Part shown: piece by piece, positions 43,748-52,299 of the stretch
Layout of the letters: the number at the start of each line of letters is the position of its first letter
Position numbering within the stretch: position 1 is the first letter of the stretch
Assembly (NCBI GenBank): GCA_023954475.1
Contig: JAMLHW010000003.1
Location: forward strand, 1 to 64,000
DNA length: 64,000 nucleotides
Origin: Anaerolineae bacterium
GTDB taxonomy: Bacteria > Chloroflexota > Anaerolineae > Promineifilales > Promineifilaceae
Direction of reading: 5' to 3'
Translations under genes and position numbers: made by a program
Notes under the pieces: generated by a model
Databases searched by the model: none
Seen by the model: the letters and a program-made list of their open reading frames with translations, nothing else
What the model was told of the DNA's origin: nothing

Positions 43748-45841
43748 ATGGCTGATTCTCTTTACATTGCGACGACACAACCACATTGTGGCAAATCATT
43801 GATATCGTTGGGCATTACCGAGTTACTGCTGCGCCGGACTAATCGCGTTGGCGTGTTTCGGCCGATAATCAGCGACCATTCGGCCGATAAACGCGACAAA
43901 AACATCGATTTATTGCTCAAATTCTTCAAACTGCCGATAGCATATGATGACACCTATGCGTTTAAGCGCAGCGTGGCGGTTGAATTGCTCAGTCACGGTA
44001 AAACAGACGATTTGCTCGACGGCATCATCCGCAAATACAAAACGTTGGAAACACAATGCGACTTCATCTTGTGCATCGGTTCTGACTTTGAAGGTGGCGG
44101 TTCTCCGGCCGAGTTCAATGTCAACGCCGAAGTAGCGCGCAACCTCAATGCGCCGGTTTTGATCGTCGCTTCAGCGGCAGACACAAACGAAAACGATGTA
44201 ATTAGTTCAATTAATGTGACGTTTGACAGCTTCTTTGAACGCGGTTGTCACGTGCTTGGCGTAATTGTCAATCGCGCCGATCCGGAGCGCCTCGCTGAAT
44301 TGAAACCAGCGCTGCTCGCTGATCTGGCAGATGAAAGTCAGCTTATCGCCGTAATTCCGGCAGACGAGATGCTGCGCAGTCCCTCCATGGCCGAGATTGC
44401 GACACATTTGAATGCGCAGGTTTTGTTTGGCGAAAATCAGCTTGACCGATTGGCGCACGATTATTTGACTATTGCCATGCAGATACGCAATTTTTTGCCG
44501 CGTCTGACCGAAAATGCGCTTTTGATTACGTCGGGCGACCGCGACGAAGTGCTGCTGACAGTATTGCAGGCGCATAGTTCGCACAATTATCGGCCGATAG
44601 CCGGTGTGGTTCTCACCGGCGGCTTACTGCCGTCTGAACCGGTTATGCACCTGCTCGAAGGGCTGGGTATACCGTTTCCTGTGTTGTCGGTCAGCACATT
44701 CACCTATGACACGACAACAGCAGTCGGTTCCGTGCGTTCGTATGTCACGGCGGACAATAAAGCCAAAATCACGCGCAGTTTGCGACTATTTGAGGAACAT
44801 GTCGATACAGACGCGTTGACGCAGCGCATCAGCACCATTCGGCCGCAAGGGATGACGCCCAAAATGTTTCTCTACAACCTCTTGCAAAAAGCCCGCAGCG
44901 ACAAAAAGCATATTGTCTTGCCGGAGGGGACAGATGAGCGCATTATGCGTGCTGCGCGTTTATTGACCAACCGCAATATTGTCGACCTGACCCTGTTGGG
45001 TGATCCCGAAGAAATCCGCCGGATAAATGTCAACGCCGGCATTGGTCTCGACCTGGACAGCGTGAACATCCTCGACCCACGTCACGCGCCTAACTTCATG
45101 CTCTACGTGGAAAAACTGGTCGAACTACGTCAGCACAAAGGTGCCAACATCGACATGGCGCTCGACTGGATGGCAGATGTCAGCTATTTTGGCACCATGA
45201 TGGTCTATATGGGCCATGCAGACGGCATGGTATCAGGTGCAGCGCATACGACGCAGCATACGATCCGTCCTGCATTGCAATTTGTGAAGACAAAACCGGG
45301 GTTTTCGGTTGTGTCGTCTGTCTTCTTTATGGCATTGGAAAACCGTGTGCTCGTGTACGGCGATTGTGCCGTCAATCCCAATCCGACGGCAGAACAATTG
45401 GCCGAGATCGCCATCGCATCGGCCGATACGGCACTTGCATTCGGCATCGAACCCCGCGTTGCCATGCTGTCGTATTCGTCAGGCGCTTCCGGGCAAGGGG
45501 AAGATGTCGAGCGTGTACGTACGGCGACTCACATCGCGCAGTCTCGCCGTCCCGACCTGATGATCGACGGGCCGTTACAATACGATGCTGCGGTCGCATC
45601 CGACGTAGCCGCCAAGAAAATGCCGGATTCGCTAGTTGCCGGACGCGCCAGCGTTTTTATTTTCCCCGACCTCAATACGGGCAACAACACGTACAAAGCC
45701 GTTCAGCGTGAAACGGGCGCGATTGCCATTGGCCCGGTTTTACAAGGTTTGAACAAGCCGGTAAACGACCTCAGTCGCGGTTGCACTGTGGAGGACATTA
45801 TCAATACGGTTGCGATTACGGCGATTCAGGCACAGCAGTGA
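43748..45841 (+). CDS. pta: Phosphate acetyltransferase, long type
   Basis: A 697-residue enzyme that converts acetyl-CoA and phosphate to acetyl phosphate. An N-terminal BioD-like P-loop domain (YIATTQPHCGKSLISLGI) and a central DRTGG-type region precede the catalytic PTA domain (~370-697: HIVLPEGTDERIMRAARLL, GMVSGAAHTTQHTIRPALQ, YDAAVASDVAAKKMP). Length and layout match long-type Pta. Start: ATG 43748, 6 nt from the AGG ribosome site; ATG 43745 is an alternative. Operon with ackA downstream, separated by 131 nt with a structured repeat. Confidence 0.95.
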   Translation: MADSLYIATTQPHCGKSLISLGITELLLRRTNRVGVFRPIISDHSADKRDKNIDLLLKFFKLPIAYDDTYAFKRSVAVELLSHGKTDDLLDGIIRKYKTLETQCDFILCIGSDFEGGGSPAEFNVNAEVARNLNAPVLIVASAADTNENDVISSINVTFDSFFERGCHVLGVIVNRADPERLAELKPALLADLADESQLIAVIPADEMLRSPSMAEIATHLNAQVLFGENQLDRLAHDYLTIAMQIRNFLPRLTENALLITSGDRDEVLLTVLQAHSSHNYRPIAGVVLTGGLLPSEPVMHLLEGLGIPFPVLSVSTFTYDTTTAVGSVRSYVTADNKAKITRSLRLFEEHVDTDALTQRISTIRPQGMTPKMFLYNLLQKARSDKKHIVLPEGTDERIMRAARLLTNRNIVDLTLLGDPEEIRRINVNAGIGLDLDSVNILDPRHAPNFMLYVEKLVELRQHKGANIDMALDWMADVSYFGTMMVYMGHADGMVSGAAHTTQHTIRPALQFVKTKPGFSVVSSVFFMALENRVLVYGDCAVNPNPTAEQLAEIAIASADTALAFGIEPRVAMLSYSSGASGQGEDVERVRTATHIAQSRRPDLMIDGPLQYDAAVASDVAAKKMPDSLVAGRASVFIFPDLNTGNNTYKAVQRETGAIAIGPVLQGLNKPVNDLSRGCTVEDIINTVAITAIQAQQ

Positions 45842-45859
45842 GTAGTGAACAGTGAGTAG
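45836..45859. repeat. Short direct repeats across the pta stop codon
   Basis: CAGTGAGTAG occurs twice (45836-45845 and 45850-45859), 4 nt apart, followed by a related CAGT. The first copy contains the TGA of pta. This looks like a small array of degenerate dispersed tandem repeats, as found in other bacterial intergenic spaces. Confidence 0.6.
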
Positions 45860-45871
45860 TCGGCAGTAAAT

Positions 45872-45961
45872 ACTCTGTAACAAAAGAAGCCTGGCTTTTT
45901 CGTCTGGTGCAAACACTACTCATAGCAAAAGCTAGGCTTCTGAAAACTCCCGTTACAGTGT
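45872..45961. repeat. Nested inverted repeat between pta and ackA
   Basis: Inner arms AGAAGCCTGGCTTTT (45885-45899) and AAAAGCTAGGCTTCT (45927-45941) pair at 14 of 15 positions plus a G-U. Outer arms ACTCTGTAAC (45872-45881) and GTTACAGTGT (45952-45961) pair at 9 of 10. The structure ends just before the ackA ribosome site (GGAG at 45964). Options: a MITE-like element, an mRNA structure controlling ackA or processing of the pta-ackA transcript. Confidence 0.7.
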
Positions 45962-45972
45962 AGTGGAGCCCT

Positions 45973-47187
45973 ATGAAAATACTCGTTATTAATTCCGGTA
46001 GTTCATCGATTAAATATCAACTGTTTGATCTGGCGCGGCGTGTGGTGTTGGCGTCCGGTTTGGTGGAGCGTATCGGAGAATCGGCCGGTCGTGTCCGGCA
46101 TACCGTTGTCGCTACTGGTGCAGAACAAGTTTTGAATCGGCCGATTGTCGATCATCGCGATGGGCTGCGCCGGATGGCCGATTTGTTGCTCGCTGCAAAC
46201 AGCGGTGTAATTGCTACACCCGGCGAAATTGCTGCAATTGGTCATCGCGTGGTGCATGGCGGCGAGCAGTTCAGCCAACCGACTGTCATTACCGAGGCTG
46301 TCAAGGCAACCATTCGCGATTTGTCGCCGTTTGCGCCGCTGCACAATCCGGCGAATTTGCAGGGCATTGACGTGGCGGAAGAGATTTTTCCGGAAGCGAC
46401 GCAAGTGGCAGTTTTTGACACAGCGTTTCATCAGACAATGCCGGCAATGGCGTATCGCTATGCCGTTCCCAACGATCTTTATGCCAAACACGGTATTCGT
46501 GTGTATGGATTTCACGGCACGTCGCATTGGTATGTGAGCAAGCGTGCGGCGGCGTATCTGGATGCTTCGGCCGAATCGCTCAACCTGATCACCGCTCACC
46601 TCGGCAACGGTGCCAGCATCACGGCTGTGCAGGGAGGTATGTCAGTTGACACATCGATGGGCTTCAGTCCACTCGACGGCTTGATCATGGGCACGCGTAG
46701 CGGTGATCTCGATCCGGCTGTTGTTTTCTATCTCAGCGAGCGTCTCGGTATGTCGCTGGCAGACATCGACAAACTGCTCAACAAACAGAGCGGATTACTC
46801 GGCCTTACCGGCGCGAACGACTTGCGCGATATCGAAGCCCGTGCGCAACACGGTGACAATGCGGCTCAGTTGGCGTTGGAGATGTATGCTTACCGCATTC
46901 GCAAATATATCGGGGCGTACATGGCGGCGCTGGGGCGGGTGGATGCATTGGTGTTTACGGCAGGTGTCGGTGAGAATAGCGTCACAGTACGCCGTATGGT
47001 TTGTGAGCCACTGAGTTACCTGGGCATTGTGTTGGACGAAGCACTGAACCGTGCCGGCGGATCGGGTATGGTGACGGCCATCCATTCGGCCGAATCACGC
47101 GTCCAAATTTTGATTATCCCCACCAACGAAGAATTGGAAATAGCCGAGCAGACAGCCGCTTTACTCACTGCAGGAACTGTCAGTTAG
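45973..47187 (+). CDS. ackA: Acetate kinase
   Basis: A 404-residue ASKHA-fold kinase converting acetyl phosphate and ADP to acetate and ATP. Signature start KILVINSGSSSIKYQLFD, GHRVVHGGEQF, FDTAFHQTMP, GFHGTSHWYV, AHLGNGASI and the C-terminal GVGENSVTVRRM. All catalytic regions are present at normal length. It completes the acetate branch with pta, allowing overflow or fermentative ATP formation. ATG 45973 follows GTGGAG. Confidence 0.97.
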   Translation: MKILVINSGSSSIKYQLFDLARRVVLASGLVERIGESAGRVRHTVVATGAEQVLNRPIVDHRDGLRRMADLLLAANSGVIATPGEIAAIGHRVVHGGEQFSQPTVITEAVKATIRDLSPFAPLHNPANLQGIDVAEEIFPEATQVAVFDTAFHQTMPAMAYRYAVPNDLYAKHGIRVYGFHGTSHWYVSKRAAAYLDASAESLNLITAHLGNGASITAVQGGMSVDTSMGFSPLDGLIMGTRSGDLDPAVVFYLSERLGMSLADIDKLLNKQSGLLGLTGANDLRDIEARAQHGDNAAQLALEMYAYRIRKYIGAYMAALGRVDALVFTAGVGENSVTVRRMVCEPLSYLGIVLDEALNRAGGSGMVTAIHSAESRVQILIIPTNEELEIAEQTAALLTAGTVS

Positions 47188-47212
47188 ACACTTCAATTTT
47201 GGCTGGAAAATT

Positions 47213-47240
47213 TTGCCGATAAGAACATCCGTGCTATAAT
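47213..47240 (+). promoter_or_regulatory. Promoter of the VOC-family gene
   Basis: -35 TTGCCG (47213-47218), 16-nt spacer, -10 TATAAT (47235-47240), giving an untranslated leader of about 85 nt before ATG 47330. Confidence 0.55.
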
Positions 47241-47329
47241 TATCTATTATTGAGTGCGGTATCTGATCGTCATGCCGCATTGTGACAGTAGACCAGGCCA
47301 ATACCCATTTTTTCACAAGGAGCGCGTGT

Positions 47330-47698
47330 ATGTCCAACCATCCCATTGTCCATATAGAACTGTCCGCCAACGATCTAGCAGAGACCAAAAAATTCTACAG
47401 TGAGCTATTCGGCTGGAGCATGATGGATTTCCCGGAAATGAATTATGTTTCTTTCTCGTCTGGTGAAGGCGCGCCCGGCGGTGGCTTCAATCCGACCAGT
47501 GAGCAATATCCTGCAGGAACTGTTACGTTTTACGTTCACACCGACGATGTGTCCGCCAGCAAAGACAAAGCAGCCGCATTGGGCGCTAAAATTATTCAGG
47601 ACGAGATGCCGATTCCCGGCGTGGGCACGATGGTCTTTTTCCTCGACCCGACCGGCAACATGATTGCGTTGTTGCAGCCGGATCCCGCAGGAATGTAA
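47330..47698 (+). CDS. VOC-superfamily (glyoxalase/bleomycin-resistance-like) protein
   Basis: A 122-residue protein with two beta-alpha-beta-beta-beta modules: VHIELSANDLAETKKFYSEL at the N-terminus and a second half ending FFLDPTGNMIALLQPD. Metal-binding His and Glu positions are not complete, so this may be a binding protein rather than an enzyme. Start: ATG 47330 with AAGGAG; the longer in-frame extension to 47282 lacks a ribosome site. It has its own promoter and ends at a terminator shared with the convergent oxidase gene. Confidence 0.85.
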   Translation: MSNHPIVHIELSANDLAETKKFYSELFGWSMMDFPEMNYVSFSSGEGAPGGGFNPTSEQYPAGTVTFYVHTDDVSASKDKAAALGAKIIQDEMPIPGVGTMVFFLDPTGNMIALLQPDPAGM

Positions 47699-47725
47699 GT
47701 TGTCCTCTACCTGACCACAAAGTAC

Positions 47726-47764
47726 AAAAACGCCGCTTTTTATACGTTTATGAAGCGGCGTTTT
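47726..47764. terminator. Bidirectional Rho-independent terminator
   Basis: Stem arms AAAACGCCGCTT and AAGCGGCGTTTT with A and T runs on both sides, so it can stop transcription from the VOC gene (+) and from the FAD oxidase gene (-) that ends at 47783. Confidence 0.88.
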
Positions 47765-47782
47765 GTATTTTCTGCAAGTAGG

Positions 47783-49267
47783 CTAGGGAGTCATGAACAC
47801 GCGTCGCCACAGGTTGGTCTGCAGCACGCTGTCCGGGTCATAGCGCTGTTTGAGTTCGCGGAAACGGGCGATGGTGTCGGCACCGAGGTAGGCGGTGGCC
47901 ACCGAGGGGCGCAATGTGCTGTCCTTGGCCGGATAAAAACGGCCACCGGCATCGAGAACGATCTCGTCCAGTTCGCGTACCATGCGGACGATGCGTTGCC
48001 GATTGGCTTGTGTGATGCGGAAGTCGAGCGCCAGCGAAAAACCGTCGAGGCCGTGTGTCATCAGGAAAGCATCCGGTCTGTGGCGTTTGAGGACACCGAG
48101 GTAAGTGGGCAGGTCGTGTCGCTGTGTGGTGCGCAGGATGGTTTTGAAGGCATTTTCGGCCGAATCGCGTGGTATAAAGGGTTGGTACTGGATCAAACCG
48201 CCACCGCCGTATGATTTCTTCCAGTTTGGCACATAGTCAAGCAAGAAGTGAAACTGCGCGTGCGGCTGTCGGATTTTGCTGCCGCTAGTGGCATATGATA
48301 CGGCATATTTGCCTAAATTGGCTGCCCGCAACCCGTAATTGTTGGTAAATAAACGCATTCCCTGCCAGATAATTGAGCGCGGTACGATGCCAAATATCGT
48401 GTCGCCCAGATTCTGATTGTCCACACGCAGTGATTGTTCGGGATAAGGATCGACCCCTTTTTCCAGGTAATTTGCCTTGTGAATCTGACCACGTCCCAAC
48501 CCATTGCCACTGGCAACACCATCCACCCAGCCAACCAGATAATCAGATGTCGGCAGCAATGCCCGGAATTGCTCAAACATGACGGACAAATCGGTGCTTG
48601 CCAGTGCAACCACATCGAGTAATCCGGAGTAGACGCGCTTCATTTGCAGTGTGATGCTGGTAAAACAGCCCAACATGCCGAAGCCACCGATAGCGGCAAA
48701 GAAAATGTCACTGTTCTCATTCCGCCTGCAAGTGATGATCTCGCCGGACGGCAGCATCAGATCGAATTCGAGGATATGGTCGCCGATGGGACCGACTTTG
48801 AATGCGTTTTTGCCATGAACGTTCATTGCGGCGCAACCGCCAAGCGTCGTTTTGGCCGTGCCGGTAGCGACAGGCGGCCACCAGCCATCTTCAACGGTGT
48901 ATTCCCACAGTTGGTGAATCGTCAGGCCTGGTTCAGCACGGATGACACCTGTTTCCGGATTCCAATCAAGGACGCGATTGAAGCGACACAGGTCGAGGAC
49001 GATGCCGTTGCTGTTGTAGGCGGCGTCGCCATACGAGTTGCCGCCGCCCCGCAGCCCGATGCTGAGGTCGGTTTTATGGGCGATGGCAAAGACTTCGGCG
49101 AGTTGATCGGTGTTAATCGGCCGAAAAACCCAGCCCATGCCACTGCTGGCACCGCCCCAAGCCGGCACATCCTCCAGACGGCCATCGAAGCGCTTTAGCT
49201 CTTTTGACAACGCCACTGATAATTGCGGCATGCCCAATTCGTCTACGTTGTATTGTTTATCCTGCAT
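47783..49267 (-). CDS. DprE1-like FAD-linked oxidase
   Basis: A 494-residue flavoprotein of the FAD-binding type 4 family. GLRGGGNSYGDAAYNSNG (residues ~74-91) and GTAKTTLGGCAAMNVHGKN match the FAD-binding blocks of DprE1. The C-terminal GGRFYPAKDSTLRPS and the DPDSVLQTNLWRRV tail also match. DprE1 oxidises a polyprenyl-phosphate ribose at C2. It is followed upstream in transcription by an SDR like DprE2, giving a plausible two-step epimerase, though substrate is inferred. Converges on the terminator at 47726. Confidence 0.82.
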   Translation of the reverse strand: MQDKQYNVDELGMPQLSVALSKELKRFDGRLEDVPAWGGASSGMGWVFRPINTDQLAEVFAIAHKTDLSIGLRGGGNSYGDAAYNSNGIVLDLCRFNRVLDWNPETGVIRAEPGLTIHQLWEYTVEDGWWPPVATGTAKTTLGGCAAMNVHGKNAFKVGPIGDHILEFDLMLPSGEIITCRRNENSDIFFAAIGGFGMLGCFTSITLQMKRVYSGLLDVVALASTDLSVMFEQFRALLPTSDYLVGWVDGVASGNGLGRGQIHKANYLEKGVDPYPEQSLRVDNQNLGDTIFGIVPRSIIWQGMRLFTNNYGLRAANLGKYAVSYATSGSKIRQPHAQFHFLLDYVPNWKKSYGGGGLIQYQPFIPRDSAENAFKTILRTTQRHDLPTYLGVLKRHRPDAFLMTHGLDGFSLALDFRITQANRQRIVRMVRELDEIVLDAGGRFYPAKDSTLRPSVATAYLGADTIARFRELKQRYDPDSVLQTNLWRRVFMTP

Positions 49268-49311
49268 CTATTTCTATCTCACTGTTTTGGCTCTCAGCTA
49301 ACCGGTGACGG

Positions 49312-50109
49312 CTATATCGATGTGCGCCGGAAGATGAAAGAGGGAACATGGCGGATGATCAACATCACCCACCGCCATCGGCCGATAACATATACCGTTT
49401 GTTCCCGCTTTTCAATGGCTGCCACAATGCGTTGCGCGGCATCGTCAGGTGAGACGACCCAGAATGTCTTGGGCGCGTTTTCCAGCAGCACCGTATCGAC
49501 AAAACCCGGTTTGATCGTCGTTACCGTCACGCCGCGTTTCGCCAGCCGGTTGCGCAACGACTCCAGAAATGTACTCAGCGCTGCCTTACTCGTATGGTAG
49601 CCCGGAAATGCAGCTCGCCCCCGGTCACCGGCTATCGATGAAATGCCGACAATGTGGCCGCGCTGTGCCCGGTGAAAGCGCAGGGCTGCTTCGTTGAGCC
49701 ACGCCATGGCACCAATTACATTTGTCTCCATCATGGCGCGATCTTTCTGGAAGTCGTACTCATCCAGCGCGACGGCGGGTTGAATACCGGCGCAGTAGAT
49801 GATCAGATCGAGGCCGTCGAGATCGGATACGATTTGCTGAAACAAAGCGGGGACTTCTTCGTAGTTAGTTACATCATGGACGTATGGGCGAGCATTTTCG
49901 AATGGTGTGCACACCGCTTCGAGCTGCTCGCGACGGCGGGCGACGGCGGCGACGAGCACGCCTTTTTGCGCCAAAGTGCTCACGAGGGCTGCGCCAAGGC
50001 CGGATGATGCACCGACGACGATGGCGCGTTGTTTGGGTTCCAGAGGTCTACTGGGTTGAACGGGCATAGTTTTCTGCTCGATGATAGTTTTCGGCCGATT
50101 AGCTTCCAT
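49312..50109 (-). CDS. Short-chain dehydrogenase/reductase, DprE2-like
   Basis: A 265-residue classical SDR. NAD(P) motif VVGASSGLGAALVSTLA, catalytic Ser in GISSIAGDRG and YHTSKAA (YxxxK). A C-terminal hydrophobic helix (WVMLIIRHVPSFIFRR) suggests membrane attachment, as in DprE2. It would reduce the keto intermediate formed by the neighbouring oxidase. Start: ATG 50109; an internal ATG at 50067 is possible. About 45 nt from the oxidase gene, so co-transcribed. Confidence 0.8.
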   Translation of the reverse strand: MEANRPKTIIEQKTMPVQPSRPLEPKQRAIVVGASSGLGAALVSTLAQKGVLVAAVARRREQLEAVCTPFENARPYVHDVTNYEEVPALFQQIVSDLDGLDLIIYCAGIQPAVALDEYDFQKDRAMMETNVIGAMAWLNEAALRFHRAQRGHIVGISSIAGDRGRAAFPGYHTSKAALSTFLESLRNRLAKRGVTVTTIKPGFVDTVLLENAPKTFWVVSPDDAAQRIVAAIEKREQTVYVIGRWRWVMLIIRHVPSFIFRRTSI

Positions 50110-50279
50110 TAGTTGAACGGATCGAAACCGGTTTTAAGTAGCCGTTTGCTAAACGCCAGATCGCCACATTCGGCCGAAATCCTGTATTTTTGATTTAAGC
50201 GACCTATTCTAACACAAGCATTCACATCTGTGATTTGTGCTCTTGGTGCGTATGGAAAGCGTTAAGGGAAGGGTGAAAT

Positions 50280-51077
50280 CTAATCGGCCGATGTGTCGGT
50301 TACTGACGCCGTTTCCAGGTGGTGTTTGCGATTAAGCGTCGTGAGAGCCGCATCCATCACACGGTGTGTCGCTTCAGACAACGCAACGGGATCATCGTCA
50401 CGAGCCGGCGTGAAAATCGGCAGCAGGTTGAGATGCACCGTTTTGCGCCCAGTAGAACGGGCAACGCGCCAAATCGCCGCCAGAATGGATCCTTCCTTGA
50501 TCGACCAGTAAATGAGATCGTGCTGCTCGTAAAGGATCAAAGCGGGCATCACAGGCAGTTGAGCGCGTACCGCGATGTCAAATGCACCGTAGCGCAGTGG
50601 ATAGAGTCTGGTTCCGGGGCGGATTGCCCCTTCCGGGAAGAGGATGATCGGCGGAAAAGGCGCAATAGCGGCTATCTCGTCACGGGCGCGGATGCGGGCT
50701 TGCTTGTCAGACAAATCGACGAATACGACGTTGATGGCATCACCGATTCGGCCGATAAACGGCGCTTGCTGCACGCGTTTGTCAGCCACAAAGCGCACAG
50801 GGAAGATCGAGAGCAGTACAACCACATCCATGTACGACTTGTGATTGGGAAAGATGAAGCCGTGATGATGGGCGATTTGTTCACGCGCAGGGCAAACAAC
50901 CTCCAGATTGAAAACCTTGAGCACAATGCGAGCCAGGCCCAGTGTGATCCACGCACAAAGCGGCACGCCGTGCCAATGCAGCGGCAGGAAACTGGTGAGC
51001 CAGACGGCTGCAGCACCGACAGTGATGATGATCAGGATGACTGCGAGGCGCAGCGCCCCGATGACAGTGGCGATCAT
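50280..51077 (-). CDS. PlsC-like 1-acyl-sn-glycerol-3-phosphate acyltransferase
   Basis: A 265-residue membrane-bound acyltransferase with a hydrophobic N-terminus (residues ~8-32). Acyltransferase motif I is PNHKSYMD (HX4D) and motif III is FPEGAIRPG, the two PlsC signatures. It should add an acyl chain to lysophosphatidic acid or a related lipid. Start: ATG 51077, overlapping the PHP gene's TGA (ATGA); the open frame to 51242 is a shadow inside the PHP gene. Confidence 0.87.
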   Translation of the reverse strand: MIATVIGALRLAVILIIITVGAAAVWLTSFLPLHWHGVPLCAWITLGLARIVLKVFNLEVVCPAREQIAHHHGFIFPNHKSYMDVVVLLSIFPVRFVADKRVQQAPFIGRIGDAINVVFVDLSDKQARIRARDEIAAIAPFPPIILFPEGAIRPGTRLYPLRYGAFDIAVRAQLPVMPALILYEQHDLIYWSIKEGSILAAIWRVARSTGRKTVHLNLLPIFTPARDDDPVALSEATHRVMDAALTTLNRKHHLETASVTDTSAD

Positions 51078-52171
51078 GTCAAATAGATGGGATTGCTGTA
51101 AATCCAGCCGCGGTCGCGGCCCTTGAATGGAATCAGGCATTCGATCCGGTACGCGCCGGGTTGGTCCGCAGTGAAGCTGAGGGTGGTGCTTTTTTCGGCC
51201 GATTTGATCACCTCGCCATGACGGATCAGACGCAGCGTACACAAGGCAGGTGCCACCGCTTGCAGCGTCGCGCCGATTTCCCGGCGCACCGTATCACCCA
51301 TTGTCCCTTTGTCTAACCCGCGTGCAGTGAAGACGAAACCGTTGGTCGGATGCGGCAGATCGTAGCCGACCCAACCCGCTCCTCGGCCGATGACGGCCAA
51401 AATGCGTCGTTTGTCGTCGGCCACGTCGCCGGAGAGTGGTTCATCGAGCAATAGATGCGTATTGACAGCACGAAAACAATATTCATACGGGTAAATCTCA
51501 CGCACAATAGGACCCAGCCTGATGCGTGTACCGTGGGCGTCGCTGTTGCCGACTGCGGCAATGCGCTTGCCTGCGGCCAACAGCGCATCCCATTTCGCCA
51601 GCGTTTCCGCCTCCGGCCCGATGATAGTGTGTTCCGGACGCAGCGCCAACGGTAGTGCCCGAATGCGTTGCCAGGTTGTATCGGCTATCTCCGGCCCCAG
51701 TTTGCGTACGACTTCATTGGCGAAGCTGGACATGAAGTTCCAGATTTCGAGGCCGGTAAAGCGCTCGATTTCCCACGTGTGCCAGCCGAGATTGGGTAAA
51801 ACCGCTGCGCCGGGAACGCCGGCCTCAAACGGATGGGCCAGAAAAGTCAAGCCTCCGGCCTCGCCTGCTTTGTCGATCAATGTTTGTGGACGGCTAGCGA
51901 ATGGCGACAATTCCGTTTCGGCGCCATAGACGAGCAGGTGATTGCCCTGGGGATGCAGGCGATTGTCGTGAACTTCTTCGCCTGTGAACAGCAGGACGCG
52001 CCCGTGTTCGTTCTCAACATAGCCGTCAAGTCCATCGACCCAGACGTTGTGGTCGGTGACGATGATGAAATCGAGGCCGGCAGCGATGGCGGCTGCGGCA
52101 ATCTCGTGATGCCATTTTTCTCCGTCAGAGTAGGGGGTGTGCATGTGCATATTGCCGACTATTTCGTGCAT
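51074..52171 (-). CDS. PHP-domain phosphoesterase
   Basis: A 365-residue protein with the PHP metal motifs HMHTPYSDGE (H9, H11), VTDHNVWVDG (D40, H41) and later HPFEAGVPG and SDAHGTR. These residues bind the metal cluster of histidinol-phosphatase-like hydrolases. A C-terminal beta-rich part (residues ~265-365) is of unknown function. Start: ATG 52171, which is 7 nt from a perfect TATAAT, so the mRNA is probably leaderless; an upstream open frame to 52243 is rejected for that reason. Co-transcribed with plsC by ATGA overlap. Confidence 0.85.
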   Translation of the reverse strand: MHEIVGNMHMHTPYSDGEKWHHEIAAAAIAAGLDFIIVTDHNVWVDGLDGYVENEHGRVLLFTGEEVHDNRLHPQGNHLLVYGAETELSPFASRPQTLIDKAGEAGGLTFLAHPFEAGVPGAAVLPNLGWHTWEIERFTGLEIWNFMSSFANEVVRKLGPEIADTTWQRIRALPLALRPEHTIIGPEAETLAKWDALLAAGKRIAAVGNSDAHGTRIRLGPIVREIYPYEYCFRAVNTHLLLDEPLSGDVADDKRRILAVIGRGAGWVGYDLPHPTNGFVFTARGLDKGTMGDTVRREIGATLQAVAPALCTLRLIRHGEVIKSAEKSTTLSFTADQPGAYRIECLIPFKGRDRGWIYSNPIYLT

Positions 52172-52178
52172 AGGTGCG

Positions 52179-52206
52179 ATTATAGTGTAAGCCAGGGCGG
52201 TTTCAA
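52179..52206 (-). promoter_or_regulatory. Leaderless promoter of the PHP gene
   Basis: Minus strand: -35 TTGAAA (52201-52206), 16-nt spacer, -10 TATAAT (52179-52184), 7 nt before ATG 52171. Transcription should begin at or very near the A of the ATG, and no ribosome site can be present. Confidence 0.75.
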
Positions 52207-52261
52207 ACTGGACAGGGGAAAGGTAATTTGAATTACTTGTCAACCGGCGTGTGACAAAATC

Positions 52262-52292
52262 TTGCCTGTTTTCGGCCGAATCCGACTATAAT
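52262..52292 (+). promoter_or_regulatory. Leaderless promoter of the lipoprotein gene
   Basis: -10 TATAAT (52287-52292) is exactly 7 nt from ATG 52300, mirroring the divergent promoter. The -35 is weak (TTGCCT 52262-52267, 19-nt spacer) and the spacer contains a TCGGCCGA octamer (52272-52279). Confidence 0.6.
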
Positions 52293-52299
52293 CACGCCC

